Assembly (NCBI RefSeq): GCF_000317105.1
Contig: NC_019693.1
Span: 3,658,001 to 3,722,000 of the forward strand
From: Oscillatoria acuminata PCC 6304
Lineage (GTDB): Bacteria > Cyanobacteriota > Cyanobacteriia > Cyanobacteriales > Laspinemataceae
DNA: 64,000 nucleotides
Reading direction: 5' to 3'
The position numbers and the translations under genes are program-made. The notes beneath the pieces are model-generated. The model was given only the letters and a program-made list of their open reading frames with translations, ran no database searches and had not been told where the DNA came from. Of this stretch, positions 44,060 to 53,054 are shown piece by piece (position 1 is the first letter of the stretch; each line of letters begins with the position of its first letter).

Positions 44060-44682
44060 ACAAACCAATCTTGCTATCAAAATTAACGTCTATCGTATCT
44101 TGAATTGAGGAGTGGCGATCCCATCTAGGATTGGAATTTTTTGGGGCATTCATCGACGTAACCCGGGTCAAATGGCTCCACCCTTGGTGCGATCGCCCGC
44201 CAGAACAGTCCCTCAATTCTTCTGGCTTCATCCTTCCCACTCGTAAGCGTTTGAGAAAGTTGTTCTCGATTGTAACAGATTGTTAAGAACAGTCTTCAAC
44301 AGACTCCAGATGAGCTAGGAACCAAAATTCGGAGCAGACAGCGACGGGAATGCCCTGAGCGCCCGGTTCACGTTGCCTTACAGATTAAACGTTACAATAG
44401 AACCATTAACGGAATGTGGCTCACCCGAATCCACCAGACATTGACAGAGTTACAATCAACGGGTGATCTGCGATCGCAGAATTTTTAGTACCCTGGGGTA
44501 CAGGGGAATAGAAAATACCTGTAGAGTCGAAGCGACAAGAATGCCGGTAACGGAATCAAGTCAACAGGCGATCGAGCAGGAACTCCGGGAAAGAAATCCG
44601 GGGAATCTCCATCTTCCTTGCGTGGCAGTGGAGATGGTGAGCAGTCAAATGATTAAATAAGAAATCACGAATCAAAGGGTCA
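44060..44682. other. Gene-free stretch between divergent psb27 and gpmI
   Basis: 623 bases. Must hold promoters for both genes. A frame at 44463-44660 has no convincing start and composition. No repeat family member seen. Confidence 0.4.
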
Positions 44683-46287
44683 ATGAATATGGCACAAGAG
44701 CCTGTTTCTCCAGTGGTGCTAGTAATTTTAGATGGTTGGGGAGTCAGCGAATTAACCACAGGAAATGCTATTGCTGCTGCCAAAACACCCGTGATGGACA
44801 GCCTTCAGGCTGCCTATCCCAATACAACCATTCGCACATCCGGGAAAGCAGTGGGACTGCCGGAAGGTCAAATGGGCAATTCCGAAGTCGGTCACATGAA
44901 TATCGGTGCCGGTCGAATTGTCAAACAAGAACTCCTGCGAATCACTGATGCGGTGGAAGATGGCTCCATCTTGAACAACCCGGCATTAGTTAAAGTTTGC
45001 CAAGAAATTAAAGCAAGAGGTGGAAAACTCCACCTCTTGGGGCTTTGCTCCGAGGGAGGGGTCCACTCCCACCAAAATCATTTAATTGGATTACTCCACC
45101 TCGCCAAAGCCCAAGGTCTGAGCAACGTTTGTATCCACGCCATCACCGATGGCAGGGATACCTCGCCTAGAGATGGAGCAGAAGCCCTGGGAAAAATAGA
45201 AGCAGCCACCCAGGAAATCGGCGTGGGTCGCATCGTTACCCTCAGTGGTCGCTATTATGCGATGGATCGCGATAACCGCTGGAATCGGGTAGAAATGGCC
45301 TATAAAGTCATGACCACTGATGGACCTGGTGACGGTCGTTCAGTCATCGAACACTTAAGAGAGTCTTACCTCCAGGACCTCACCGATGAATTTGTCCTGC
45401 CAGTTCGGATTGCACCGGGAGCCGTAGAATCCGGAGATGGGGTGATCTTCTTTAACTTCCGTCCCGATCGCTCCAGACAACTCACCAGCGCCTTTGTAGA
45501 CCCCAATTTTCAAGGATTTGAGCGGGATCAAATTGAAATCCTCTCCTTTGCCACCTTTACCCAGTACGATTCAGAACTCCCCGTGTTGGTGGCCTTTGAA
45601 CCCCAAAACCTCAGCAATATTTTCGGCGAAGTCGTCTCCAATCACGGTTTGCGGCAGTTGAGAGCAGCAGAAACGGAAAAGTATGCTCATGTCACCTATT
45701 TCTTTAACGGCGGTTTAGAGGAACCTTTTGAGGGTGAGGACCGGGAATTAGTCCAGTCGCCGATGGTGGCAACCTACGACAAAGCTCCGGAAATGTCTGC
45801 CGAAGCGGTCACCGATGTGGTGGTTGCTGCTGTGAAAAAAGGGATTTATTCCCTAGTGGTAGTGAACTATGCCAACCCGGATATGGTCGGTCATTCGGGA
45901 AATATCGACGCCACCATTACCGCAGTCCAAACCGTAGACCGATGTTTGGGGCGCTTGCTGGATGCGATCGGTCGGGCTGGAGGCACCACCTTAATCATCG
46001 CCGATCACGGCAATGCCGAATATATGATCGATGAACAAGGCAACCCCTGGACTGCTCATACCACCAATCCAGTCCCCTTAATCCTCATAGAAGGAGAAGG
46101 TCGCAAAATTCCGGGACATGGCACTGAAGTCAAACTGCGGACCGATGCCTGTTTAGCCGATATCGCTCCCACTCTCCTGGAAATTTTACAACTACCTCAA
46201 CCGGAGGAAATGACCGGACGTTCTGCCATTGAGTCTCCCGTCTTAAACCTTCAGTCCTCTCGTGAACCCCTGCGAATTCCTGTCTAG
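44683..46287 (+). CDS. gpmI: 2,3-bisphosphoglycerate-independent phosphoglycerate mutase
   Basis: 534 residues. The enzyme interconverts 3- and 2-phosphoglycerate. Metal-site and catalytic-Ser signatures are present: LVILDGWGVS and NSEVGHMNIGAGRIV (nucleophile Ser in NSEVGH), GRDTSP, FFNFRPDRSRQL, NPDMVGHSG, DHGNAEYM, and HTTNPVPLIL. ATG 44683 gives full length. secG starts 130 bases on, the usual neighbour order in cyanobacteria, so the two may be cotranscribed. Confidence 0.98.
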   Translation: MNMAQEPVSPVVLVILDGWGVSELTTGNAIAAAKTPVMDSLQAAYPNTTIRTSGKAVGLPEGQMGNSEVGHMNIGAGRIVKQELLRITDAVEDGSILNNPALVKVCQEIKARGGKLHLLGLCSEGGVHSHQNHLIGLLHLAKAQGLSNVCIHAITDGRDTSPRDGAEALGKIEAATQEIGVGRIVTLSGRYYAMDRDNRWNRVEMAYKVMTTDGPGDGRSVIEHLRESYLQDLTDEFVLPVRIAPGAVESGDGVIFFNFRPDRSRQLTSAFVDPNFQGFERDQIEILSFATFTQYDSELPVLVAFEPQNLSNIFGEVVSNHGLRQLRAAETEKYAHVTYFFNGGLEEPFEGEDRELVQSPMVATYDKAPEMSAEAVTDVVVAAVKKGIYSLVVVNYANPDMVGHSGNIDATITAVQTVDRCLGRLLDAIGRAGGTTLIIADHGNAEYMIDEQGNPWTAHTTNPVPLILIEGEGRKIPGHGTEVKLRTDACLADIAPTLLEILQLPQPEEMTGRSAIESPVLNLQSSREPLRIPV

Positions 46288-46416
46288 GAAGCTCAGGCTC
46301 ATCCACTGCGGTTTGTTCAAAGTCATTTTTTAATTAAATTGACAAATGACCTTGAACAAATCAGAGTAATTAAAGAAGCACTCAATTTCAACGATTTACC
46401 CAGGTATCGCTGTACC

Positions 46417-46650
46417 ATGAATATCTCAACCCTCGTCCAACTCATTTGGCTATTTTCGGCCATCAGTTTAATTATTTTAGTCCTCCTCCATAGCCCGAAA
46501 GGAGATGGAATTGGTGGGATTGGAGGACAAGCCCAACTGTTTACCAGTGCTAAAAGTGCAGAAACCACTCTCAATCGCATCACTTGGGCATTGACAATTA
46601 TTTTTATGGGCCTAACGGTCATTTTAAGTGCCGGATGGCTTCCTTCTTAA
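46417..46650 (+). CDS. secG: Preprotein translocase subunit SecG
   Basis: 77 residues from the ATG at 46417; the frame opens at 46339 but the first 26 codons are not typical. Two membrane helices (LVQLIWLFSAISLIILVLLHS and LTIIFMGLTVILSAGWL) flank the loop PKGDGIGGIGGQAQLFTSAKSAE, characteristic of SecG. It is the accessory subunit of SecYEG. Confidence 0.93.
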   Translation: MNISTLVQLIWLFSAISLIILVLLHSPKGDGIGGIGGQAQLFTSAKSAETTLNRITWALTIIFMGLTVILSAGWLPS

Positions 46651-46735
46651 AACGCGATCGCCCCTTACACAATTCACTCCAATTTAACCCGGTTTCCCCT
46701 CAGAAGCCGGGTAATTTTTCAGTAATTTTTCAGTA

Positions 46736-46828
46736 AAAACCCGCAGGCTGAAGCCTGGGGCTATACGGACGAAGCCTGCCTTCGCAGGCTAATAGAGAAC
46801 ACCAACCTTTAACAACCGGATTGGGTAT
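46736..46828. repeat. Degenerate MITE-like family B copy 3
   Basis: Begins AAAACCCGCAGGCTGAAGCCTGGGGC and ends TTAACAACCGGATTGGGTAT. The left terminal repeat (ATACGGAATCCGG) is absent, so it is a solo right part. Confidence 0.6.
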
Positions 46829-46950
46829 AACGCCTGAAGGCGTTCTCTTAAGTTCGTAGTAACGCCTTCAGGCGTTTTATTTCCGATGTTCGTAGTAACG
46901 CCTTCAGGCGTTCTATTTCCATGTTTGTAATAACGACTTCAGTCGTTCTC
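46829..46950. repeat. Short repeats GTTCGTAGTAACGCCTTCAGGCGTT
   Basis: Three to four units, the middle two nearly identical (GTTCGTAGTAACGCCTTCAGGCGTT), the last changed to ACGACTTCAGTCGTT. Each has a small palindrome GCCTTCAGGC or GACTTCAGTC. One more unit lies at 52044-52070. Together with the family B remnant they fill the 363-base gap before the MATE gene. Confidence 0.75.
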
Positions 46951-47013
46951 CCCCACCCCAACATTCCTACCTCATAACAACATCTTTCCCTGTTGTTACT
47001 CGTGATCCCCTCC

Positions 47014-48384
47014 ATGAAATTCTTCAAACCGAGTCTAGCCGATGCTCAGACCCTAACAGAATCGATCGCCATTGGACGTGCGGTGCTCAAATTAGCCACC
47101 CCAGCGATCGCCCAACTGCTTCTCCAAGCCTTGGTTTTTCTCGCCGATCGCGCCATGTTGGGTCACTACAGCAGCATCGCCTTAGCCTCCATGCGAATTA
47201 GTGGACCTCTACATTGGTGTCTCTATAGCACCCTTTCCGCCTTTTCCGTAGGCACGATCGCCCTCGTCGGACGCGCCGTGGGTGCCCAAGACAAATCCCT
47301 TAGTAACGCCACCCTTCGCGCTAGTCTGCTGCTGGCATTAGGGACGGGACTGGCGATCGCCCTCGGTAGCATCCTCGGTTTAAATCCCCTCCTAGCATAT
47401 CTTCCCTTCGGAACCCCCCAAGTCCAACAAGCTGCCTTCGATTACCTCCAGGTTATCTTCCTGGGAATGCCTCTGCAATTGCTCTCCATTGTTGCTGCTG
47501 CCGCATTGCAAGCATCGGGGAATACTCAAATCCCCTTTCTCGTGGGACTGGTTGCCAATGGGGTCAATATTCTCCTCAACTACTGCCTAATTTTCGGCAA
47601 TTGGGGTGCGCCTCAGTTGGGAATAGCCGGTGCAGCGATCGCCAGTGTGACGGCAATGGTAATTAACACGGTGATTTTAGGGATAATTTTGTATCGGGGG
47701 ACTCAGCGGTTAACCTTACGCGATCGCGGAGGGGAACTGCCAGCCTTGCGGCGATTATTCCGTGTCTCAGTGCCCACTTTCAACGAACGCCTGTTTCGGA
47801 GTTTAGGGTATTTGGGGTTTAGTGCAGCGATCGCCACCTTGGGAACTGAGGCAATGGCAGCTTATGAGATTACCTTGGGAATTGAGGAAATCTGCTACTA
47901 CATTGCCGAAGGATTTGGCATTGCCACAGCGGCGATCGTTGCCCAACAATTAGGGGCAAATCGACCGGATCAAGCCACCACCAGCAGCATCATTGCCACC
48001 GGATTAGCGATTTGCTGTTTGAGTCTGGGTAGCCTGTTATTTTTGGGAATTCCCGAGGTATTGTTGGGGATTTTTTCCAAAGATGCGGAGATTATTGCGG
48101 CTGCGGTGCCTTGTTTATATATAGCCGCAGTGGCGCAACCGTTTATGGCGATGAGTATGGCGATCGAGCAAGCACTCCGAGGGGCTGGAAATACGAAAAC
48201 GGCTTTTTATGTCTCGGCGATCGGGTGGTTTGGGGTGCGATTGTTGGCGACTTATCTCTTTGCGTTTGTGTTGAATTGGGGGTTAGTAGGCGTCTGGATT
48301 GCTTCCACCTGTGATTGGATGATCCGGGCGATGATCCTGGCAGTCGTGTTTTGGCGCGGCAACTGGCGTGAGGTGACAGTCTAG
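47014..48384 (+). CDS. MATE-family efflux transporter
   Basis: About 456 residues from the ATG at 47014 (MKFFKPSLADAQ); the frame reaches back to a TTG at 46993. Twelve membrane helices in two halves, matching MATE (NorM/DinF) transporters that expel cationic compounds using Na+ or H+. Marks are LKLATPAIAQLLLQALVFLADRAMLGHYS and QASGNTQIPFLVGLVANGVNILLNYCLIFG. Substrate unknown. Confidence 0.93.
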   Translation: MKFFKPSLADAQTLTESIAIGRAVLKLATPAIAQLLLQALVFLADRAMLGHYSSIALASMRISGPLHWCLYSTLSAFSVGTIALVGRAVGAQDKSLSNATLRASLLLALGTGLAIALGSILGLNPLLAYLPFGTPQVQQAAFDYLQVIFLGMPLQLLSIVAAAALQASGNTQIPFLVGLVANGVNILLNYCLIFGNWGAPQLGIAGAAIASVTAMVINTVILGIILYRGTQRLTLRDRGGELPALRRLFRVSVPTFNERLFRSLGYLGFSAAIATLGTEAMAAYEITLGIEEICYYIAEGFGIATAAIVAQQLGANRPDQATTSSIIATGLAICCLSLGSLLFLGIPEVLLGIFSKDAEIIAAAVPCLYIAAVAQPFMAMSMAIEQALRGAGNTKTAFYVSAIGWFGVRLLATYLFAFVLNWGLVGVWIASTCDWMIRAMILAVVFWRGNWREVTV

Positions 48385-48503
48385 GGGAAGCACCCTTGGC
48401 GATCGCCTCAATCGATTTCTGGCATTCAAAGGTGGTAACCCGAGGCGGCATAATAGAAATGAGCCTCTGCTCGTCCACCTTCAGTGCTTTGAGCGCAGCT
48501 TTT

Positions 48504-48974
48504 ATGGATAGATCCTCAATAGAACCGTTACTGGAAGACCTGAAAAATCCAACGGAGAGAGTGCGCGATCGCGCCACTCAAGAGCTTTGGCGAATCTGGT
48601 TCCACCAAAAAGGCCTCTATGGGTTGGACTTTCTCCAGCGAGCTCAAGTGCTGCTCGATCGCGGCAATTTGAAAGAGGCAGAGGCGGTCCTGACAGAACT
48701 GATTGAAGATCAGCCGGATTTTGCCGAAGCATGGAATCGACGGGCGGTTTTGTATTACAGTATGGGCGACTATTACAAAGCCATAGAGGATTGCCGCGTG
48801 GCGATCGAACTCAATCCGGTTCATTTTGGAGCGCTACATGGACTGGGATTGTGTTATGCCACCCTAGGAAAGTACCGAGAAGCAATTCAGGCATTCCAAC
48901 AAGCCCTCGCTATTCAGCCTTTTGCCCTGATTAATCAACGCTTAATCTTAGAATGCACGGCCCGATTGAGCTAG
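48504..48974 (+). CDS. TPR-repeat protein
   Basis: 156 residues from the ATG at 48504 (MDRSSIEPLLEDLKNPTERV); starts at 48459 or 48396 are possible, but the extra sequence is not typical. The N-terminal half (LLEDLKNPTERVRDRATQELWRIWFHQKG) matches cyanobacterial small TPR proteins; two to three TPR motifs follow (AEAWNRRAVLYYSMGDYYKAIEDC, LHGLGLCYATLGKYREAIQAF). Cytoplasmic, partner unknown. Ended by the terminator at 49025-49047. Confidence 0.85.
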   Translation: MDRSSIEPLLEDLKNPTERVRDRATQELWRIWFHQKGLYGLDFLQRAQVLLDRGNLKEAEAVLTELIEDQPDFAEAWNRRAVLYYSMGDYYKAIEDCRVAIELNPVHFGALHGLGLCYATLGKYREAIQAFQQALAIQPFALINQRLILECTARLS

Positions 48975-49024
48975 GGTCAGGGGTCATCAGTCTTTTGCAG
49001 ATTGAACCCTGAACTCTAAAAAAA

Positions 49025-49047
49025 AACTACACGAAACTCGTGTAGTT
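49025..49047 (+). terminator. Hairpin after the TPR gene
   Basis: Perfect 10-bp stem AACTACACGA / TCGTGTAGTT with an AAC loop, 50 bases past the stop. A T-run is absent on the plus strand, but there is an A-run before it, so it would also work on the minus strand. Confidence 0.6.
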
Positions 49048-49208
49048 AGAACCCAAATATCTCACTAAATTGTTAATTTAAAAAGGAATTTAAAGTTGAA
49101 TTGATGAGCGAATTTAATGTTTGAATCCAGAGATAAAGACAGTCAGGGGTTAAATTTTGAGTTGTTTTGAGAAAGCATCAGGGGAGGAAAGGGCCAGGGC
49201 AGGGCCGA

Positions 49209-49409
49209 TTACTCGGTGACTTTAATCCATCCCCGGCGCACGGCGTGCAGCAGACGGTCGATCGCCGCATAGTCTTCAGAATTGAGGGTATTTTCTAAAA
49301 GGGCAACCATCAAACCTTGCCGTTGATGGACCGTTAGGGAACCGGCATTCCAGGCTTGACCGAAGACTTCAGCAATCAGGGAGTGGGAGTAAAGGGTAGG
49401 TACTTGCAT
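49209..49409 (-). CDS. Small conserved cyanobacterial-type protein
   Basis: 66 residues: TLYSHSLIAEVFGQAWNAGSL, HQRQGLMVALLENTLNSEDY and the basic end AIDRLLHAVRRGWIKVTE. It resembles small proteins common in filamentous cyanobacteria that end in RLLHAVRRG-type sequence, by recall. No signal or membrane segment. Function unknown. It stands alone in a gene-poor area. Confidence 0.68.
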   Translation of the reverse strand: MQVPTLYSHSLIAEVFGQAWNAGSLTVHQRQGLMVALLENTLNSEDYAAIDRLLHAVRRGWIKVTE

Positions 49410-49594
49410 GGCGAGGTGTCGTTGAACTCTACCCTTTTAATATCTCCTGAAACTCTAGCTTTTACAGCGATCGCAAGGGTGGGTAGCTCGTGATAATCGT
49501 CAAAACCGGGGGTGATTTAAAGCTCAGGGCAACAGAGGACCGGATCAGATATCGGTTGTGATCTGCATCACCGGAAACTGGAAAGTAGCCCCTG

Positions 49595-49864
49595 ATACGG
49601 AATTCGGTTATCAAAGGTCTGTAAAAACCCACACCCTGAAGGGTGGGGCTACACAGACAAAGCCCGCCTGCGCGGGCTAAGGGGATTGCAAAATATAAAT
49701 CATCCAATCGTTCAACTGAAAGGAAGGTATCTGTAGGGGCCTGCGCATTGCGCCCCTACATTGACGGGACTACTCCGTTGATCCTACGAACGAACGTTTT
49801 GAAGATTTTATTTTTTGGAGTTCCCTAAAAGCGAAAACTGACTTTTACCAACCGGATTTGGTAT
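49595..49864. mobile_element. MITE-like family B copy 4, enlarged by an insert
   Basis: Ends ATACGGAATTCGGTTATCAAAGG and TTTTACCAACCGGATTTGGTAT. At 270 bp it is about twice the size of copies 1 and 2. The extra part carries the hairpin TGTAGGGGC...GCGCCCCTACA at 49732-49760, which resembles the arms of the 52961-53016 palindrome, so it is a likely nested insertion. It lies in the 820-base gap 49410-50229, otherwise without a convincing gene. Confidence 0.65.
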
Positions 49865-50229
49865 GAATCAGGCCAAGTTATGATCCCCCAGAGGCCAAAC
49901 AGTGGGAAACGGTTTAATTTTTCAAGGGAGTGAGATTTAAAAAAAGATCTGGATAGACCCACTGCTCTAGCGTATTGCTAACCCAGACGAGAATGCCACC
50001 GAACTTGCAGGATGGCGATCGCCACAGAGAATCACTGGATTCTTTCTGGCGATCGCCATCCTGACTGGGGAACAGTAAGCAACCCCTGGAACTGCTGCCA
50101 AGTCGGTTCGGTCAGCATCTCGACGCCCTCAAAATTTAGAGTAGATTCCGGGATGATGGAATTCCCAATCTACGCTAACGTTATTAAGATTGTTGATGCA
50201 ACGCGGGGTATCCAGCGGGATAGATAAAG

Positions 50230-51963
50230 ATGAAATTGATGCGCTTAGTATTCCGAATTTTCCAGCCAAGACAACCGATGCGCCGAAGCGGTGCCACAGG
50301 CAATCTAGCAACAGACCTGTGGTCCCTATATCGGCGGATCGTGCGGACTTTTTTCACGGGAAATCCACTCAAAATCCAGTTTGCAGTCTGGGGTTGTTTA
50401 CTCTTGTTATTGCTCAACGTTCCACCGGGGACCGCGCAGTATCCGCGCCCGGTGATGCCGCCTGCGGTTGCCCCCCCCACGGCAGTCCCTGCACCAATCA
50501 ACAACCCTGGCGTTGAGCGAAACTCCCCTGAAATGACCCAACTGCAATTTCCACTGCAAGGCGATGATCGAGTTCAAAAACTCGTCAGCGTCGGCCATCA
50601 GCACGAATTTCGCGGGGTCTGGGTGGCATCGGTGGCTAACATTGACTGGCCCTCTGCCCGCAATCTGACCGTAGATCAGCAAAAAGCGGAACTGGTGGAA
50701 ATCCTGGACCAGATGCAATCTTTAAATTTGAATGCCCTGGTCCTGCAAATTCGCCCGAATGGAGACGCCTTTTATGCGTCGCAAATGGAGCCTTGGAGTG
50801 GATGGCTGACGGGAACTCAAGGACAAGCGCCCCAACCTTTTTATGACCCCTTGGAGTTTGCGATCGCCGAAAGTCACAAACGCAATATCGAGCTTCATGC
50901 TTGGTTTAACCCCTACCGCGCTAAAATGCCGGGAGAAAAATATGCCCTGAGTTCCAACCACATGGCTTCCATGTTTCCCCAATATGCCTATCAATATGGG
51001 GATTTACTCTGGATGGACCCCGGGGCTAAAGAAGTCCAAGACCGGGCTTATAACGTGATTATGGATGTAGTCCGTCGCTATGATGTCGATGGCATTCATA
51101 TTGATGACTATTTCTACCCCTATCCCCAAGAAGGGGTACGCTTCCCCGACACTGCGACGTATGCCGCCTATCAAAACAGTGGCGGAACCCTGGGACTCGC
51201 CGATTGGCGTAGAAAAAACGTCAATGATGCGATCGAACGGATTTGGAACGGCATCAAAACCGAAAAACCCTACGTTAAATTTGGGATTAGCCCCTTTGGA
51301 ATTTATCGTCCTGGAAAAGCGGAGGGAATTGTCGGATTTGACCAATTTGATGGACTCTATGCCGACGTTAAAAAATGGTTAGATGAAGGGTGGCTCGATT
51401 ATTTGGCCCCTCAACTCTATTGGCGGATTGACCCACCCCAACAAAGCTATCCGGTGTTATTAGACTGGTGGAGTCAAAATAATCCCCTGCGGCGTCATAT
51501 TTATGCCGGAAATTATCTGAGCAAACTCGATGGCAGTGGTTGGCCGATTTCTGAGTTTGAAAGACAGGTGGAAATTTCTCGCCAAGAGGTGGATAAACTG
51601 TCCCTGGGCAATATTTTCTTTAGCATGAAAGTGTTTAAGGAAAATTGGCTAGGAATCAATGAGCGTTTTAGAGCAGCAGTCTATCCCTCTCAGGCGCTGC
51701 CTCCTACCATGCCTTGGTTAGATGCAGTTCCTCCAGCAGTCCCAACAGGTGTGCGTGCTGGTGATAATGCGATCGCCTGGAATTCGGGTAATAATGACAT
51801 TCGCTACTGGACCGTTTATCGTCGCAACGGCAATCAATGGCAACTGGTCAAAGTTCTGAATGCCGGTGCCAATTCCATCACCGGATTGCAACCGGGAAGT
51901 TATGCGGTTTGTAGTGTAGACCGCATGGCCAATGAAAGCCCCGGCGTTGTCGTTTCTTTGTAA
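50230..51963 (+). CDS. Secreted or membrane-anchored GHL10-type glycosyl hydrolase with FN3-like tail
   Basis: 577 residues. A basic N-terminus of 50 residues, then a single hydrophobic segment (IQFAVWGCLLLLLLNVPPGTA), a proline-rich linker, and the GHL10 TIM barrel: EFRGVWVASVANIDWPS, LNLNALVLQIRPNGDAFY, LHAWFNPYRAKMP, DGIHIDDYFYPYP, KFGISPFGIYRP, LAPQLYWRID. The Asp-Asp in IDDYF is the probable active site. The last 80 residues (VPTGVRAGDNAIAWNSG...) look like a fibronectin III-like domain. Possibly acts on peptidoglycan or exopolysaccharide; substrate unknown. Confidence 0.92.
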   Translation: MKLMRLVFRIFQPRQPMRRSGATGNLATDLWSLYRRIVRTFFTGNPLKIQFAVWGCLLLLLLNVPPGTAQYPRPVMPPAVAPPTAVPAPINNPGVERNSPEMTQLQFPLQGDDRVQKLVSVGHQHEFRGVWVASVANIDWPSARNLTVDQQKAELVEILDQMQSLNLNALVLQIRPNGDAFYASQMEPWSGWLTGTQGQAPQPFYDPLEFAIAESHKRNIELHAWFNPYRAKMPGEKYALSSNHMASMFPQYAYQYGDLLWMDPGAKEVQDRAYNVIMDVVRRYDVDGIHIDDYFYPYPQEGVRFPDTATYAAYQNSGGTLGLADWRRKNVNDAIERIWNGIKTEKPYVKFGISPFGIYRPGKAEGIVGFDQFDGLYADVKKWLDEGWLDYLAPQLYWRIDPPQQSYPVLLDWWSQNNPLRRHIYAGNYLSKLDGSGWPISEFERQVEISRQEVDKLSLGNIFFSMKVFKENWLGINERFRAAVYPSQALPPTMPWLDAVPPAVPTGVRAGDNAIAWNSGNNDIRYWTVYRRNGNQWQLVKVLNAGANSITGLQPGSYAVCSVDRMANESPGVVVSL

Positions 51964-52013
51964 CTTAAAATCGGAATAAATTAGCCTCACACCCTCAAAG
52001 GTGGGGCTATCAG

Positions 52014-52041
52014 AAAAAAGCCCCCCTGTCGGGGCTTTTTT
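52014..52041 (+). terminator. Rho-independent terminator of the GHL10 gene
   Basis: Stem AAAAAAGCCCC / GGGGCTTTTTT around CCTGTC, ending in a T-run; 50 bases past the stop at 51963. Confidence 0.9.
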
Positions 52042-52043
52042 AT

Positions 52044-52070
52044 TGTTCGTAGTAACGACTTTAGTCGTTT
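52044..52070. repeat. GTTCGTAGTAACGAC repeat, single unit
   Basis: GTTCGTAGTAACGACTTTAGTCGTT, the same short palindromic unit as in the array at 46829-46950. Confidence 0.7.
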
Positions 52071-52104
52071 CTTTCATCCCGCTGTAAAATTAGGCAGTAA
52101 AATT

Positions 52105-52214
52105 GGGAGCATCTCAATTTGGCAAAGAGACCTAACCCCCCAGCCCCCTTCCCTACAAGGGAAGGGGGAGCAAGAGGTATAAATTCCCCTTTTAGGCAAA
52201 ATTGAGATGCTCCC
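52105..52214. mobile_element. MITE family A, copy 3, with 8-bp target duplication
   Basis: 110 bp. Ends GGGAGCATCTCAATTTGGCA and TTTTAGGCAAAATTGAGATGCTCCC (last 16 bases complementary to the left end). Flanked by the perfect 8-bp duplication GTAAAATT (52097-52104 and 52215-52222). Interior block GAGACCTAACCCCCCAGCC is shared with copy 1 at 8060-8246. It sits 60 bases before the Uma2 gene. Confidence 0.9.
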
Positions 52215-52273
52215 GTAAAATTGTATTAAATCAAAGAATACCCCATTAAATGGGAGTGTTTCGAGGTAAAATA

Positions 52274-52831
52274 ATGGTCCAAAAATTTTATAGCTTAACC
52301 GATGAAGAACTGATGCAAGTCAGTTCACAAAACCCGGAATTGAGATTTGAGCGGAATGCCGATGGAACATTAGAGACTATGCCACCCACTGGAGGAATTT
52401 CTAGTAATCGAGAACTGAAAGCAGGTGCCTATCTCTTGTATTGGGTAGAACAGCACGATTTGGGAGAGGTCTTTAGTTCAAGTTGTGGGTTTAAATTAGC
52501 TAATGGTGCAGTGCGATCGCCTGATGCTGCCTTTGTGGCAAAAGGCCGTTTACCCCAAGGATGGGATCAGGGAACCGATGAATTTTTAAATCTTCCTCCC
52601 GATTTTGTCATAGAAATTCGCTCCAAAACGGATGGATTAGAAAAACTCCAGGATAAAATGCAAGAATATATTGAAAATGGAGTGCAGTTGGGATGGTTAA
52701 TCGATCGCCAAAATCAGCAGGGATTTGTTTATCGAGCTGATGGTTCCATCAACCAGTATCCCGCAACCGCAACCTTAAATGGTGAAAATGTTGTCCCTGG
52801 ATTTACCTTAGCACTCAAATCCCTGCTTTAA
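52274..52831 (+). CDS. Uma2 family (DUF820) restriction-endonuclease-fold protein
   Basis: 185 residues from the ATG at 52274 (MVQKFYSLTDEEL), which follows GAGGTAAAATA; the frame opens 8 codons earlier. PD-(D/E)XK fold of the Uma2 group: RNADGTLETMPPTGG, SCGFKLANGAVRSPDAAFV (first Asp), DFVIEIRSKTDGLEKLQDKMQEYIENGVQLGWLID (Glu and Lys). These proteins are greatly amplified in cyanobacteria and have no firm function. A family A MITE lies just upstream. Confidence 0.93.
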   Translation: MVQKFYSLTDEELMQVSSQNPELRFERNADGTLETMPPTGGISSNRELKAGAYLLYWVEQHDLGEVFSSSCGFKLANGAVRSPDAAFVAKGRLPQGWDQGTDEFLNLPPDFVIEIRSKTDGLEKLQDKMQEYIENGVQLGWLIDRQNQQGFVYRADGSINQYPATATLNGENVVPGFTLALKSLL

Positions 52832-52848
52832 GGCTGGGGTAAATTAGA

Positions 52849-53039
52849 CTAGCCCTGTCAAGGTGATAAATTTAATGACCCCAAATCCTTATTTCTTGGA
52901 CAGGCGATCACTCTCGCGCCCCTACAAGAGGTAAATTTGATGACCCCAAATCATTGTTTCTTGTAGGGGCGTATTGCATACGCCCTCTTTTGGGCGTATG
53001 CAATACGCCCCTACAATCTACACACCTTGACAGGGCTAG
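52849..53039. mobile_element. Nested palindromic element with 17-bp terminal inverted repeats
   Basis: Outer arms CTAGCCCTGTCAAGGTG / CACCTTGACAGGGCTAG are a perfect 17-bp inverted pair. Inside is a perfect 25-bp hairpin (52961-52985 with 52992-53016, loop TCTTTT, arms beginning TTGTAGGGGCGTATTGCATA) and a direct repeat of TAAATTT(A/G)ATGACCCCAAATC. The octamer AATTAGAC is present on both sides (52842-52849 and 53043-53050) and could be a target duplication, though the right side has three extra bases. Confidence 0.75.
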
Positions 53040-53054
53040 GTCAATTAGACCTCT

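Noticed and set aside
44463-44660. 65-codon frame before gpmI
   Set aside because: No family match and no convincing start; in promoter region.
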